DNA of 64,000 bases from Burkholderiales bacterium Ga0077547 (GCA_001464195.1 LNEY01000019.1:1-64000); one strand, 5' to 3'. Positions 30,697 through 40,610 are shown, numbered from the stretch's first letter. A program made the numbers and translations. Notes: generated from the sequence alone by a model not told the origin.

Positions 30697-31997
30697 TTTG
30701 TCCTCGCCTGAAGCAAGCGCCGCACCTGGATCGGACCCAGGACCGAGAAGAAACCCAGAGAGACAAGAGTGCCCAGCAGGATCCCCGTCAGGCCGTAGTC
30801 CAACGTCACCGTGAAAAAGTAGGTGGCGGGAATGTTGACAAGGCATGCCGCAACGGCCGACAGTAGTTGCACGCTGGTGTTGCCAACTCCGTTGAGGAAG
30901 TAGGCGAAGATGTTCGACCAGCAACCCAGCACGGTTGTCAACGCAAACAAGGCATACACGGAAGGGCTGCCCACTTGATCGGCGCCGAGCCACTGAATGA
31001 TCAGCCACGGGCAAACCCAGGCCAGCGCGGCGCAGCCAACAACCAGGATCAGCATTGCCTGCATCAAGCGCAGCAGGCTGCCGCGTATCCATTGCAACTC
31101 ACCTTGCTCATGCGCCTGGGTGAAGCTTGACCACAGCGTCGACATCACCAGGGTGTGAACCATCGTGATCACTGAAAAAATCTTGAATCCGGCCTCATAG
31201 ACCACGACGCTCTCCGGGCCCAGCAGCAAGCTGGACATCACGCGCGATGTCGTGAAGATCACCAAGGCTGCCAGTTGGATGACGAACAGACGCAGGCCGA
31301 AACCGACAATTGCGTACCGGATGCGGTGATCGATCGATGAAAGCCGAGGCCGGTATTGGGGATACAAGACATAGAAGCGAGCGATGAGCCAGGCGTTCGC
31401 GCCGACGATCGCCATCAGATACAAGGCTGCGACTTCGGACATACGATCGAGCGAAAGCCACTGCGCAAGCAGCAGCAGTGCCGCAAACATGACGTTCGAT
31501 AGCAGTGCGAAGAGCGAGACGGCCGACGCCTTTTCCAGTGCCGCAAAGGCACTCTGGACGTAACCCATGGCGAAAGCAATGCAAGCGCCTGCGGCAACAA
31601 GCCAGAGGGCAGCGCCGGGATCGACCCCGCCGAAGACGTGGACAGCCAGCCAATGACGCGCAGGCGTCAGCCACAAGACACTCGCCGTCAAGAGGAACAG
31701 GGCAAAAGAAATGAGGCTCACGTAGAGCCAGCCCGTGGTGATGGCGCGGCGCACCCGCTCATGGTCCTGCAGAGCCGCCGCGCGAGCGATCTCGTTGCGC
31801 GCGCCAGCAGACACACCCAGATCCAACAGCGTGAGCCACTGGAATACCGACAGCAGCACCAGCCACACACCAAAGGACTGCTTGCTCAGCAACTGCAACA
31901 TCAGCGGCATCGTTGCGAAGGTGGCTGCGGCCGCGCCCAGAGCACAGGCCAGCCCCAGCATCGACTGCCGGACCACAACGCGGGTTCTTGCAGTCAT
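30693..31997 (-). CDS. wzx: Wzx-type oligosaccharide flippase
   Basis: Integral membrane protein of 434 residues with about twelve hydrophobic helices, of the MATE/MVF-like polysaccharide transporter superfamily. It opens with VRQSMLGLACALGAAAATFATMPLMLQLLSKQSFGVWLVLLSVFQWLTLLDLGVSAGARNEIARA, the family-typical start in which a polar DLG motif follows the second helix. It would flip undecaprenyl-linked O-units to the periplasm. The ATG at 31997 gives a complete first helix. Order tyv–wzx–GT2 on the same strand supports the assignment; wzx genes are poorly conserved in sequence. Confidence 0.85.
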   Translation of the reverse strand: MTARTRVVVRQSMLGLACALGAAAATFATMPLMLQLLSKQSFGVWLVLLSVFQWLTLLDLGVSAGARNEIARAAALQDHERVRRAITTGWLYVSLISFALFLLTASVLWLTPARHWLAVHVFGGVDPGAALWLVAAGACIAFAMGYVQSAFAALEKASAVSLFALLSNVMFAALLLLAQWLSLDRMSEVAALYLMAIVGANAWLIARFYVLYPQYRPRLSSIDHRIRYAIVGFGLRLFVIQLAALVIFTTSRVMSSLLLGPESVVVYEAGFKIFSVITMVHTLVMSTLWSSFTQAHEQGELQWIRGSLLRLMQAMLILVVGCAALAWVCPWLIIQWLGADQVGSPSVYALFALTTVLGCWSNIFAYFLNGVGNTSVQLLSAVAACLVNIPATYFFTVTLDYGLTGILLGTLVSLGFFSVLGPIQVRRLLQARTN

Positions 31998-32020
31998 CAA
32001 TGGCGCGGATGTGGCTGGGC

Positions 32021-33055
32021 TCAACTGGGCCTTCGCATCATGCTGTCTACCCACTGGAGCATCCTCAGAACGCCTTCGGCAGCGCTGACCTTGGGTGTCC
32101 ATCCCGTGACACCGTGCACCTTGGCGATGTCGGCTACAAAGACGCGTTGATCGCTGCTGCGCGGCGGCAGATGTTCGTACGACAACGGCGCGCCAATCGC
32201 CGACTCAAGCAACTCGAACAACTCCAGCAGCGACAAACTGTTGGCCATGCTGCCACCGACGTTGAACGACTGACCAGCCGCCTCATCGATGTGCTGCGCC
32301 ATGGAGAAGTACAGATCGATCATGTCTTGCGCATGCAGCACATCTCGCACCTGCTTGCCGTTGCCAGAGATCGAAAAAGGCTCCTTGCGCAACCCGGCGC
32401 GCGTTTCGGCGGCCATCTGGCAGAACCAACCGATCCAGCCCTGATCGAACGTCGCGAATTGCCTGCCGCCGTACATGGACGAATGTCTGAAAACCGCCGT
32501 CCGCAGCCCGAAGATGCGGTGGTAATCCAGAAGATACTGGTCGGCTGCGCCCTTTGAGCAGCCATAGGGCGAATGCAAGTCCAGTGGAACGTTTTCTGAA
32601 AACCCGCGCGGATGGTCGATGCAGATGTACCGCGTCGCAGACTCCTCGTAGCGGTATTGCTCGAGATCGCCATACACCTTGTTGGTGGATGAATAGATCA
32701 CCCCGGCCTCAGGCGCGAAGTGGCGCACGGCTTCGAGCAGGTTGAGCATCCCCAGCGCATTGGTCTCGAAGTCCAGCCGCGGGTTGGCGATCGACGTGGT
32801 CATGGCCACTTGGCCTGCTAGATGGAACACCATCTGAGGACGAAACGATTGGACGACGCGATTCACGTCGTTCGGGTTACGAATGTCGCCGTGGATGAAG
32901 TCGAACTGCCCCGCACCTCGCAGCCAGGTGAGATTGAGTTGGGAACCCTGGCGAGACAAGTTGTCGAACACGCAAAGCTCAAAGCCTTGCGCAACCGCGT
33001 GGGCAGCCAGGTTGCTTCCCAGGAATCCGCAGCCCCCTGTGATCAAGAGTTTCAC
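32021..33055 (-). CDS. tyv: CDP-paratose 2-epimerase
   Basis: Short-chain dehydrogenase-fold enzyme that epimerises CDP-paratose to CDP-tyvelose using bound NAD+. The 344-residue protein closely follows my memory of Salmonella RfbE along its whole length: KLLITGGCGFLGSNLAAHA (NAD-binding), VFDNLSRQGSQLNLTWL, HLAGQVAMTTSI, YSSTNKVYGDLEQY, SPYGCSKGAADQYLLDY (Tyr-x3-Lys), FRHSSMYGGRQFATFDQGWIGWF and SGNGKQVRDVLHAQDMI. A GTG start at 33055 overlaps the preceding stop (GTGA). It is the last dedicated step of the dideoxyhexose pathway here. Confidence 0.93.
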   Translation of the reverse strand: MKLLITGGCGFLGSNLAAHAVAQGFELCVFDNLSRQGSQLNLTWLRGAGQFDFIHGDIRNPNDVNRVVQSFRPQMVFHLAGQVAMTTSIANPRLDFETNALGMLNLLEAVRHFAPEAGVIYSSTNKVYGDLEQYRYEESATRYICIDHPRGFSENVPLDLHSPYGCSKGAADQYLLDYHRIFGLRTAVFRHSSMYGGRQFATFDQGWIGWFCQMAAETRAGLRKEPFSISGNGKQVRDVLHAQDMIDLYFSMAQHIDEAAGQSFNVGGSMANSLSLLELFELLESAIGAPLSYEHLPPRSSDQRVFVADIAKVHGVTGWTPKVSAAEGVLRMLQWVDSMMRRPS

Positions 33056-33936
33056 TTGTTGAATTCCTTCCAAAGTGTGTCGCGCAGGCCAGAAATGATG
33101 TCGTACCGTGGTGCCCAGCCCATGGCGCGCAGGCGGCTGGTATCAGCGATGTTCAACATGGCCTCGCCGGGGCGGTAATCCAAAGCGCCAAAGTCGAGTG
33201 CCGTGCTTGAGCCGGTCAGCAGATGAACGGCCTCGACGAACTCGCGCACCGAATGTGCAGAACCCGAGCCGACATCGATGGAATCCACCGCGCCCAAGCT
33301 CCCGATGTGGTGCAGCACGGTGTCGTAGGCCCGCACGACATCATCGATGTGGACGAAGTCGCGGCGCTGCGCGCCAGCGGTCAGTGCCAGCCGGGGTTCA
33401 TTGGCATGGCACGCATGCAGCACACGCGTCGTGAATTTTGAGAGAGCGTCTCCCGGGCCGTACATGTGCTGCAAACGCATGTCTGCGAACCGCAAGCGCT
33501 CGGGATGCAGTTTGGCCAGCCGCACGCCCCATTCGCTGAACTGCTGCTTGCTCAGCGCGTAAAGGCTGACCTCGGGTTCAAGTACGGTGTCGGTGTTCAG
33601 CATTGTCACCGGCTGTTCAGTGCCGGCAAGGATAGCCTGGAGCAACATGACGCCCAGGCGAACGTTCGCGTCCAGCAGTTGCAAGGGCGTCTCTCCATCG
33701 CGGCCGTAAGCACAAGCGGTATGCACGACGACCTGCGGACGGGCGACCTCGAACGCCTCAAGTACCTCGGCGTCGCTGCTGAATGTCAACGGGATGAAGT
33801 CGGCAGCCTGATCATTGGGTCCGCACCGGCGAGAACTGCTCCGCACAAGCGCGAACACATCGTGGCCCGCTGCGGCCCAATGCCTGGCAAGCACGCCGCC
33901 CAAGAAGCCCGTTGCACCGGTGAGGAAGATGCGCAC
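33052..33936 (-). CDS. CDP-paratose (or CDP-abequose) synthase
   Basis: NAD(P)H-dependent 4-reductase of the extended short-chain dehydrogenase family, 294 residues. It reduces CDP-3,6-dideoxy-4-ketoglucose. Visible are MRIFLTGATGFLGGVLARHW, VVVHTACAYGRDGETPLQLLDANV, SLYALSKQQFSEW (Tyr-x3-Lys), LQHMYGPGDALSKFTTRV, QRRDFVHIDDVVRAYD and VGSGSAHSVREFVE. The layout parallels RfbS (paratose synthase) and RfbJ (abequose synthase). The downstream 2-epimerase requires paratose, so the RfbS role is favoured. Located directly after ddhC, as in Salmonella. Confidence 0.85.
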   Translation of the reverse strand: MRIFLTGATGFLGGVLARHWAAAGHDVFALVRSSSRRCGPNDQAADFIPLTFSSDAEVLEAFEVARPQVVVHTACAYGRDGETPLQLLDANVRLGVMLLQAILAGTEQPVTMLNTDTVLEPEVSLYALSKQQFSEWGVRLAKLHPERLRFADMRLQHMYGPGDALSKFTTRVLHACHANEPRLALTAGAQRRDFVHIDDVVRAYDTVLHHIGSLGAVDSIDVGSGSAHSVREFVEAVHLLTGSSTALDFGALDYRPGEAMLNIADTSRLRAMGWAPRYDIISGLRDTLWKEFNK

Positions 33937-33954
33937 TGTTGCGTCAGAAATGGC

Positions 33955-35328
33955 TTAGAAGCCGAGGCCGAAAAATTCTTCCAGCTTTTGAACGATGTAC
34001 GCGAGGTGCGGTTCCTGCAACCCCGGGTAGACGCCCAGCCAGAAGGTCTGGTTCATCACGATGTCGGTGTGGGTCAACGCGCCGCTGACGCGGAAGTTCT
34101 GGCCGCTCATGTAAGGCTGACGCGTCAGGTTTCCGGCAAACAGCAGGCGCGTGCCGATCTTGTGATCGTCCAGATAGGTCAGCAGGTCCACGCGATTGAC
34201 ACCCGACGTCCCTTTCAGCACCACCGGGAAGCCGAACCACGAGGGATCGCTACCCGGCGTGGCCGTGGGCAGATGCAGGAACTCAGCGCAGCTCTGCAAT
34301 CGGGCGTGCAGGTATGCGAAATTGGCCCGACGCGCTGCGATGAATTCGTCCAGGCGATCGAGTTGCGCCAGCGCACAGGCGGCCTGCATGTCGCTGATCT
34401 TCAGGTTGTAGCCGAGGTGGCTGTAGGTGTACTTGTGGTCGTAGCCCTGCGGCAGATCGCCCAGCTTCCAGCAGAAGCGCTTGTTGCAGGTGTTGTCCTT
34501 TCCCGGCGGACAAAAACAGTCACGGCCCCAATCGCGGAACGACTCGGCGATCAGCTTCAGCTCGGGGTTGTTGGTAAACACAGCCCCGCCCTCGCCCATC
34601 GTGATGTGGTGGGCAGGGTAGAAGCTCAGCGTCGCGATGTCGCCGAAGGTGCCGACCATTTGGCCCTGGTAAGTGGCACCCAGCGCATCGCAGCAGTCTT
34701 CCACCAACCAGAGACCGTACTTCCTGCAAAGCGCAGTCACCCGCTCCACATGGAAGGGGTTACCCAGGCTGTGGGCCAGCATGATGGCCTTGGTCTTGGG
34801 CGTGATGGCAGCTTCGATCAGGCTGGCGTCAATGTTGTGTGTGGCCAGCTCGATGTCGACGAACACGGGCACGGCGCCAAACTGCAAGATCGGGTTGACG
34901 GTCGTGGGAAAGCCTGCGGCCACGCCGATGACCTCGTCACCCGGCCGTATGGCGCGGTCACCCAGCCGCGGCGAGGTCAGCGTTGAAAACGCAACCAAAT
35001 TGGCCGAAGAGCCCGAGTTTACGGTGATCAGGTGCTTGACGCCCAAGAAGCGGGCCAGCCGTTCCTCGAAGGCGGCATTGAAACGGCCCGTCGTCAACCA
35101 ACCGTCGAGGCTGGCTTCGACCATCAGCTTCAACTCCTGGGCCCCGATGACCTTGCCGGACACAGGCACAGGCGTGACACCTGGAATGAATGGGTTCGGT
35201 GCATATTGCACGTCGGCGTACTGCTGCACCAGGTCAACGATCTGCTCGCGCAACTTGGCCTGCGCCATCGTTTCGCCGGACACACCAGCGCTGACCGGCT
35301 GGAGGACGATGGTCTTGACTTCGCTCAT
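33955..35328 (-). CDS. rfbH: CDP-4-dehydro-6-deoxyglucose 3-dehydrase (E1)
   Basis: PMP-dependent iron–sulfur dehydrase that removes the C3 hydroxyl of CDP-4-keto-6-deoxyglucose; also called DdhC. The 457-residue protein has the aminotransferase fold. The PLP lysine is replaced by His in [15 protein letters not shown] (His240/241), the hallmark that separates E1 from ordinary sugar aminotransferases. Cysteines for the [2Fe-2S] cluster lie in [17 protein letters not shown] (271, 273, 281). The ATG at 35328 overlaps the rfbG stop. Works with RfbI, which is encoded four genes upstream in transcription. Confidence 0.95.
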   Translation of the reverse strand: MSEVKTIVLQPVSAGVSGETMAQAKLREQIVDLVQQYADVQYAPNPFIPGVTPVPVSGKVIGAQELKLMVEASLDGWLTTGRFNAAFEERLARFLGVKHLITVNSGSSANLVAFSTLTSPRLGDRAIRPGDEVIGVAAGFPTTVNPILQFGAVPVFVDIELATHNIDASLIEAAITPKTKAIMLAHSLGNPFHVERVTALCRKYGLWLVEDCCDALGATYQGQMVGTFGDIATLSFYPAHHITMGEGGAVFTNNPELKLIAESFRDWGRDCFCPPGKDNTCNKRFCWKLGDLPQGYDHKYTYSHLGYNLKISDMQAACALAQLDRLDEFIAARRANFAYLHARLQSCAEFLHLPTATPGSDPSWFGFPVVLKGTSGVNRVDLLTYLDDHKIGTRLLFAGNLTRQPYMSGQNFRVSGALTHTDIVMNQTFWLGVYPGLQEPHLAYIVQKLEEFFGLGF

Positions 35329-36401
35329 GACGGACTCGATTCGAAGGCTTCGCTGTATGCGGAAATCTGCTGCAGGCACAGGGCATGGACGTCGTCTTGC
35401 GCCAGCCAAGCCTGATGCCATTGAACAATCTGGTCCAAGGTCTGCGCCAGGTGCCACCGCGGCCGCCAGCCCAGGCGTGCATTGGCCTTGCTGATGTCCA
35501 GCTTCAGGCAATTGGCTTCGTGCGGGAGAGCACGACCATCAAGCTGCCAGCGGGCGCCGTTCCCCCAGAGCTCGGCCAGACGTTCGACGATCCATTGCAC
35601 CGGCCGTGCATCCTCATCGCAAGGCCCGAAATTGAAGGCTTCGGCGTTGGCCTGACCTTCACGTGCGAGGCTTTGCGCCAGCGTCAGGTAGCCCGACAGC
35701 GGCTCGAGAACATGCTGCCAGGGCCTTGTGGCGTTCGGTCTGCGAACCACTACGGGCTCGCCGCACTCGAACGCCCGCAGGACGTCCGGAACCAACCGGT
35801 CAAGCGCCCAGTCGCCACCGCCGACGACATTGCCCGCGCGGGCGGACGCAACGCCTGTGCCAGCGGGCGCCAGAAAGGAACGGCGATAGGCACTCGTTAC
35901 CAATTCGGCGCAGCCCTTGCTGTTGCTGTAGGGGTCGTGCCCGCCCATTGGCTCGTGTTCGCGATAGCCCCACACCCACTCCTGATTCTCGTAACACTTG
36001 TCGGTGGTCACACAGACCACGGCGCGAACGCTCGGGTTCTGACGCACAGCCTCCAGCAAATGAACCGTGCCCATGACATTGGTGGCGTAGGTGTCCACGG
36101 GCTCGGCATACGACAGGCGCACGAGAGGCTGAGCGGCCATGTGGATCACGATGTCGGGGCTGACCTCAGCCACGGCGCGAGCCACTGCCGCTGCATCTCG
36201 AACGTCGCCGATGATGCTGTGCATTCCCTGCGCCACGCGGGCTTCGACAAACAGGCTGGGCACCGTCGGAGGCTCCAGCGCGAAGCCATGGACCTCCGCA
36301 CCCATGCGCTGCAGCCACAGGCTCAGCCAGCTGCCCTTGAAGCCGGTGTGACCGGTGAGCAGAACGCGCTGCTTGCGCCAGAACCCGGGGTCGACGGTCA
36401 T
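35325..36401 (-). CDS. rfbG: CDP-glucose 4,6-dehydratase
   Basis: NAD+-dependent dehydratase converting CDP-glucose to CDP-4-keto-6-deoxyglucose; also called DdhB. The 358-residue protein has [33 protein letters not shown] ([10 protein letters not shown] signature), [65 protein letters not shown] with the catalytic Tyr-x3-Lys, and [20 protein letters not shown]. The ATG at 36401 lies 4 nt after the rfbF stop. Confidence 0.95.
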   Translation of the reverse strand: MTVDPGFWRKQRVLLTGHTGFKGSWLSLWLQRMGAEVHGFALEPPTVPSLFVEARVAQGMHSIIGDVRDAAAVARAVAEVSPDIVIHMAAQPLVRLSYAEPVDTYATNVMGTVHLLEAVRQNPSVRAVVCVTTDKCYENQEWVWGYREHEPMGGHDPYSNSKGCAELVTSAYRRSFLAPAGTGVASARAGNVVGGGDWALDRLVPDVLRAFECGEPVVVRRPNATRPWQHVLEPLSGYLTLAQSLAREGQANAEAFNFGPCDEDARPVQWIVERLAELWGNGARWQLDGRALPHEANCLKLDISKANARLGWRPRWHLAQTLDQIVQWHQAWLAQDDVHALCLQQISAYSEAFESSPS

Positions 36402-36405
36402 CGGC

Positions 36406-37179
36406 TCAGTCCCACTTTTTCCACGGGGCATTTCCCGAGGCCCACAGTTCCTCAAGCAGTACCTTGTCCCGCAGCGTGTCCATCGCTTGCCAGAAACCGT
36501 GATGTTCGAAAGCCATGAGTTGCCCATCCTTGGCCAGGCGCATTAATGGCTCCTGTTCCCAGACGCTGCTGTCGCCGTCGATGTACCGCAACACGTCGGG
36601 CTTCAGCACGAAGAAGCCACCGTTGATCATCGCGCCATCACCCCTCGGCTTCTCCTTAAAGTTCAGCACCTGGCGCTGGCGAATGTCCAGCGCACCGAAT
36701 CGCCCTGGTGGATAGGCCGATGTGAGCGTCGCGGCCTTCCCGTGCTCGCGATGAAAGGCGATCGATTCGCCAATGTCTATGTCTCCGACACCATCGCCGT
36801 ACGTGAAGCAAAAGTCTTCTTCGTTCTCGACATACTGGGCCACTCGCAGCAATCGGCCCCCCGTCATCGATCGGTCGCCAGTGTCTACCAGGGTCACCGA
36901 CCACGGCTCGGCACGCTTGCTGTGCACTTGCATTTGGTTGTTGCGCATGTCAAAGGTCACGTCTGACATGTGCAGGAAATAGTTGGCGAAGTACTCCTTG
37001 ATGACATAGCCCTTGTAGCCGCAGCAGATCACGAAATCGTGGATGCCATGCGCTGCATAGACCTTCATGATGTGCCACAGGATGGGTTTGCCCCCGATCT
37101 CCACCATCGGCTTCGGACGCGTGGCGGTTTCCTCGCTGAGCCGCGTACCTAATCCACCGGCCAGAATGACTGCTTTCAT
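36406..37179 (-). CDS. rfbF: Glucose-1-phosphate cytidylyltransferase
   Basis: Makes CDP-glucose from CTP and glucose-1-phosphate, the first committed step; also called DdhA. The 257-residue protein has the nucleotidyltransferase start [39 protein letters not shown], then [36 protein letters not shown] and [19 protein letters not shown], all typical of the CTP-using enzyme rather than RmlA. It is 36 nt downstream of rfbI and just upstream of rfbG. Confidence 0.96.
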   Translation of the reverse strand: MKAVILAGGLGTRLSEETATRPKPMVEIGGKPILWHIMKVYAAHGIHDFVICCGYKGYVIKEYFANYFLHMSDVTFDMRNNQMQVHSKRAEPWSVTLVDTGDRSMTGGRLLRVAQYVENEEDFCFTYGDGVGDIDIGESIAFHREHGKAATLTSAYPPGRFGALDIRQRQVLNFKEKPRGDGAMINGGFFVLKPDVLRYIDGDSSVWEQEPLMRLAKDGQLMAFEHHGFWQAMDTLRDKVLLEELWASGNAPWKKWD

Positions 37180-37215
37180 GGGGTTGACTCTTTCGGGCTC
37201 ATGGCCATCAGATGG

Positions 37216-38205
37216 TCACGCCGAACTGACGAACGCATCGAAGTGAAAGCGGCGTGGTGGCAGGCCTGCGGCGAGCAATGTGCGCCGCGCCGCATTCACC
37301 ATGACCTCGGAACCGCATGCATAAATGTGTGTGTTGGGGTCAGCCCGTGTTCGCGACAAGAACACATCCTGTACGTACCCGCGTTCGCCGTGCCAGCCTG
37401 CCCCCGCCCGCGAAAGCACCGGCACGTACTCAAGCGCCGGATAAATGTCGGAAGGATCGCAGTACAGGTCCTGCGGAACGCGCCCACCCCAGTACAAGGC
37501 GACTGAGGCAGGCCGGCTCCCATCGGGCATGGCATGGAGTTGCGCTAGCATCGAGGTGATGGGAGCGATCCCCGTGCCCGTGGCGAGGAACACCACGTCG
37601 TGCCCTGAAACCTCTCTCAGAAAGAACGTGCCACTCGGTCCCCTGAAGCGAAGCAGGTCATTGACCTTGGCTTCGCCAAACCAGTAGGCGCTGAGAACGC
37701 CGCCAGGGACTTCTCGAACATGCAGTTCGATGCGCCCCAGGCGGTCAGGGTCGCCGGCCAGGGAATAGCTGCGCCTCGCCCCACTCGGACCCGTGAGTGA
37801 GATGGATTGCCCCGCCACGAAGTTGAAGCCGGTCGTCGGTGGCAGCCGAAGCTCGACACGCATGACATCAGACGCCACGCGCTGCAATGCATCGATGCGT
37901 GCGGGCAGCGTTTTCTCAGAGATGCCTGCCAATGCGCCAAGGTCTTCGATGTCCAGAACAAGGCTGGACATGGCTTCATGGGTGCAGGTGAGGACCCAGC
38001 CGGCAGCTTCTTCTTCTGCGGTCAGCGCCACCGCATCGCGCAGCGGCCTTGTCTGGCCAGCCAAGCACATGGCGCGACAGGCGCCGCACCTTCCCGTGCG
38101 GCAGCTGTGTTCAAGAAGCACCCCGGCAGCGATAGCGCCTTCGAGAATGGAGGCACCAGCAGCGGTATCGAATGAGACACCGGTCGATAAGCGTACTGTG
38201 TTCAC
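37216..38205 (-). CDS. rfbI: CDP-6-deoxy-delta-3,4-glucoseen reductase (E3)
   Basis: Electron-transfer flavoprotein that passes electrons from NADH through FAD and a plant-type [2Fe-2S] cluster to RfbH; also called DdhD. The 329-residue protein has an N-terminal ferredoxin domain with LEHSCRTGRCGACRAMCLAG plus a later Cys (WVLTC). An FAD domain (SYSLAGDP) and an NAD domain (FLATGTGIAPITSML, IYACGSEVMVNAARRTL) follow. The GTG at 38205 is preferred over the TTG at 38214 because GAGGA lies nine bases before it and its GTGA overlaps an upstream stop. It begins the dideoxyhexose unit. Confidence 0.93.
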   Translation of the reverse strand: MNTVRLSTGVSFDTAAGASILEGAIAAGVLLEHSCRTGRCGACRAMCLAGQTRPLRDAVALTAEEEAAGWVLTCTHEAMSSLVLDIEDLGALAGISEKTLPARIDALQRVASDVMRVELRLPPTTGFNFVAGQSISLTGPSGARRSYSLAGDPDRLGRIELHVREVPGGVLSAYWFGEAKVNDLLRFRGPSGTFFLREVSGHDVVFLATGTGIAPITSMLAQLHAMPDGSRPASVALYWGGRVPQDLYCDPSDIYPALEYVPVLSRAGAGWHGERGYVQDVFLSRTRADPNTHIYACGSEVMVNAARRTLLAAGLPPRRFHFDAFVSSA

Positions 38206-38524
38206 GTCGCCCAATCCTCGCGAGGCAACCCTTGCCGAGCAAGCAGTGCAGACCGAAACCCATCGCTGTCAGTCTTCAGCAATTCAGGCTCCTTGTCTTT
38301 GACGCGCAGAAGCTGCTGTGTGAGCGGTCGACTCTCATCAACTTTAACAGCGGCCGGCGCAAGATGGTCGCTTTGGAAAGGGCTTCTTTCCACTGCACGG
38401 CCACCACGATGCAGACATCGCTGAGATTGCAAGACCGAAGTGCGGCAGCCAGGACTGCCGCGCCCCCAGGCGCCTTCTGGTCAGGGAAACATCGCTTCAA
38501 TTTCCTTGCCTCGGTGAGCAGCAC
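38202..38524 (-). pseudogene. Small unidentified ORF with apparent frameshift
   Basis: Between the family 4 glycosyltransferase gene and rfbI lie two overlapping frames that make sense only when joined. The first, from a GTG at 38524, reads MLLTEARKLKRCFPDQ and on to VVAVQWKEALSKA. The second continues DHLAPAAVKVDESRPLTQQ to PREDWAT and stops in a GTGA overlap with rfbI. One missing base near 38366-38374 would fuse them into about 107 residues. I do not recognise the product. The small spacing to both neighbours suggests a gene of the operon rather than a spacer; codon use in the second half is less GC-biased than in the flanking genes. Confidence 0.4.
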
Positions 38525-38544
38525 CTTTGTCCGGCTCGGGCGCG

Positions 38545-39729
38545 TCAGTCGAGGACAGCCGCGTAGGCGGCGAGATAGCCCGACAACATCGCCTCGGCGC
38601 TGAAGCGGCGTGCCGCCTCCCGCGCAGCGGCACTCAGAGGTTCCAGGGAGTCGCGCCGGGCGATGATTTCACTGAGGATCTCCGGCAGGCGGGATCGATC
38701 ATCGGGATCGTACAGCCAGCCGCAATCGTCGCGCACCAGTTCCGCCAGGCCACCGCGCCGCGCCGCGACGACCGGCAGGCCCTGCGCCATGGCCTCAATC
38801 GCGACCAGCCCCATCGCCTCCTTGCACAGGGACGGCACGACCAGAACGTCGAGCTGGGCCAGAAAGTCCTCGGCCCGAACACGACCCATCCAGCGGATGT
38901 CGGATCGCGATGCAGTGCGGGCCCTGAGAGACGCCTCGCAGCCCGCGTCGCCCGTGCCGCCGATGCGCAGTTCCGCGGCGCCGGCCGGCAAGGCGAGGAA
39001 AGCGTCGATCAGGCGATCCAGGCCCTTGTTCGGCGCGAGCGTGCCAAGGAAACCCGCGCGCAGCGGCTCGCCGGGCGTGCGCGGCGCAGGCTCGCCTGCA
39101 GACGTGCGAAAGCCGTTGTAGACGACCGAGGCCGCCGCGCTGCTGAACAGACCCTCATCCCGGTGCCGATCAAGGATGTAGTGGCTCACGCCGATCACCG
39201 CGCCCACGTGCCGCGCCAGTCCACGCCGCGGCGCCGTGGCGATCCGGCAGCGTAGGCAGGGCCGCACACAGTTACGGTCGTTCCGGAACATCGTGCTGTA
39301 CGGGCAAAGCAGGTAGTGGTCGTGCAGCGTGTGGACGAGCGGCAGGCCCCTGTCGGCAGCGGCCTCCCATATCGCCGCGGAGAAGCCGGCCAGGTTGTGC
39401 GTGTTCACCACCTGCGGGCGGATCCTGTCGAGGAGCGCGCCGACACTGCGCGCCATGGTGGCGTTGTTCGAGTCACGCGCGTGCCACACCACCTTGGCCG
39501 GGAAGCCCGCGCGGGCAACGGGAAACGGCCAGTAGAGGTTGCGCAGAGGAACGCGGTGCACGCGAACGCCGTTCAGTTCGTCCTCAGGCGGATCCTCCGA
39601 CTTGCCAAGCGTGATCACGTCCACGCCGTGGCCCTGTGCCGCAAGGCCTTCGGCCACCTGCTGCGCAACGCGCTCGGCGCCGCCATGGGTGTGCGGCGAG
39701 TAGAGCGAACTGATCAGCACCAGCTTCAA
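38545..39729 (-). CDS. Family 4 glycosyltransferase
   Basis: GT-B glycosyltransferase of 394 residues. It begins LVLISSLYSPHTHGGAERVAQQVAEGLAAQGHGV and has a Cys-rich insertion, RNDRNCVRPCLRCRIATAPRRG (about 149-170). The donor site has GFLGTLAPNKGLDRLIDAFLALP and KEAMGLVAIEAMAQGLPVVAARRGGLAELV (EX7E). The four spaced cysteines occur in a subset of such enzymes and may bind metal. Its start overlaps the preceding family 2 gene by 4 nt. This two-gene pair appears more GC-rich than the genes at 27-33 kb, suggesting a different origin. Confidence 0.88.
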   Translation of the reverse strand: MKLVLISSLYSPHTHGGAERVAQQVAEGLAAQGHGVDVITLGKSEDPPEDELNGVRVHRVPLRNLYWPFPVARAGFPAKVVWHARDSNNATMARSVGALLDRIRPQVVNTHNLAGFSAAIWEAAADRGLPLVHTLHDHYLLCPYSTMFRNDRNCVRPCLRCRIATAPRRGLARHVGAVIGVSHYILDRHRDEGLFSSAAASVVYNGFRTSAGEPAPRTPGEPLRAGFLGTLAPNKGLDRLIDAFLALPAGAAELRIGGTGDAGCEASLRARTASRSDIRWMGRVRAEDFLAQLDVLVVPSLCKEAMGLVAIEAMAQGLPVVAARRGGLAELVRDDCGWLYDPDDRSRLPEILSEIIARRDSLEPLSAAAREAARRFSAEAMLSGYLAAYAAVLD

Positions 39730-40610
39730 CGCGCGCTTTCCTCCGGGCCCGCCGTTTGCGCAACGGAATACCGGGGCTTACGGAACGTGAGTACACGGTA
39801 GAGGTCGGCAAGGCGACGTGCGTTGCGCTCGCCTACCAGCGCGCGCAGCACGGTGTACGCGTGCGCGAGGAGCGACCAGTAGGCCCAGGCGAGGGGCGGC
39901 GGACGCAATCCGTGCAGACGGAGCGCACGCAGCGTCTCTTGCATGCCGAGGATGAAGTTCCCGGGCGACGTGGTGGTTCCGCCCCAGCCCACGCCGACGG
40001 TCAGCGCATGCACGAAAAGCGCGTCGGCGTTCGCCAGCTCACGCAGCAGGAATTCGTAGTCCGCCGAGAGGCGGAAGCTGTCGTCAAACCCGCCGTACTG
40101 GTCGAAGAGCGTGCGGTGGTGCATGAGGCCCGGGTGCGGCAGGCAGACGTGCGAGCGGAAGCGTTCGCGGCAGGCCTCCCAGGGCTCGCCCAGTTCGTCG
40201 ATGACACGACCGGTCGCGTCCAGCTGGCGCAACCTGCTGTAGACAACGCGGTGGCGCGGCGCGGCGCGGCGCAGTGCCGGAGCGAGGTGTGCGAGCGCGT
40301 CGGCGTCCCACAGCCAGTCGTCGGCGCCGAGGAAGGCAATCCACTCGCCTCTCGCCAGCGGCAGCGCCTTGTTCCAGGCATCGTAGATGCCTCGGTCGGC
40401 GCCCGAACGCCACTCGGTGACCACGTCGGAGGCCGCCTGCAACAGATCCACCGTGCCGTCGGTGGATCCGCCGTCCATGACGATGACCTCGAAATCACGG
40501 AAGGACTGCGCGCGCAAGCTGTCCAGGCAACGGGGCAGGCAGTGCGCCACGTTGCGCGTCGCGACAACGAGACTGATCAACGGCGCAGCTGAGGGATAAA
40601 GGTACGACAT
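39726..40610 (-). CDS. Family 2 glycosyltransferase
   Basis: GT-A glycosyltransferase of 294 residues. It has LISLVVATRNVAHCLPRCLDSLRAQSFRDFEVIVMDGGSTDGTVDLL, then DRGIYDAWNKALPLARGEWIAFLGADDWLWD, the form seen in WcaA/WcaE-like enzymes with the DxD-like ADDW. LSADYEFLLRELA is the region expected to carry the catalytic base. The ATG at 40610 is chosen over a GTG five codons upstream. It overlaps the following family 4 gene by 4 nt and follows the broken membrane gene by 55 nt. Confidence 0.87.
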   Translation of the reverse strand: MSYLYPSAAPLISLVVATRNVAHCLPRCLDSLRAQSFRDFEVIVMDGGSTDGTVDLLQAASDVVTEWRSGADRGIYDAWNKALPLARGEWIAFLGADDWLWDADALAHLAPALRRAAPRHRVVYSRLRQLDATGRVIDELGEPWEACRERFRSHVCLPHPGLMHHRTLFDQYGGFDDSFRLSADYEFLLRELANADALFVHALTVGVGWGGTTTSPGNFILGMQETLRALRLHGLRPPPLAWAYWSLLAHAYTVLRALVGERNARRLADLYRVLTFRKPRYSVAQTAGPEESAR

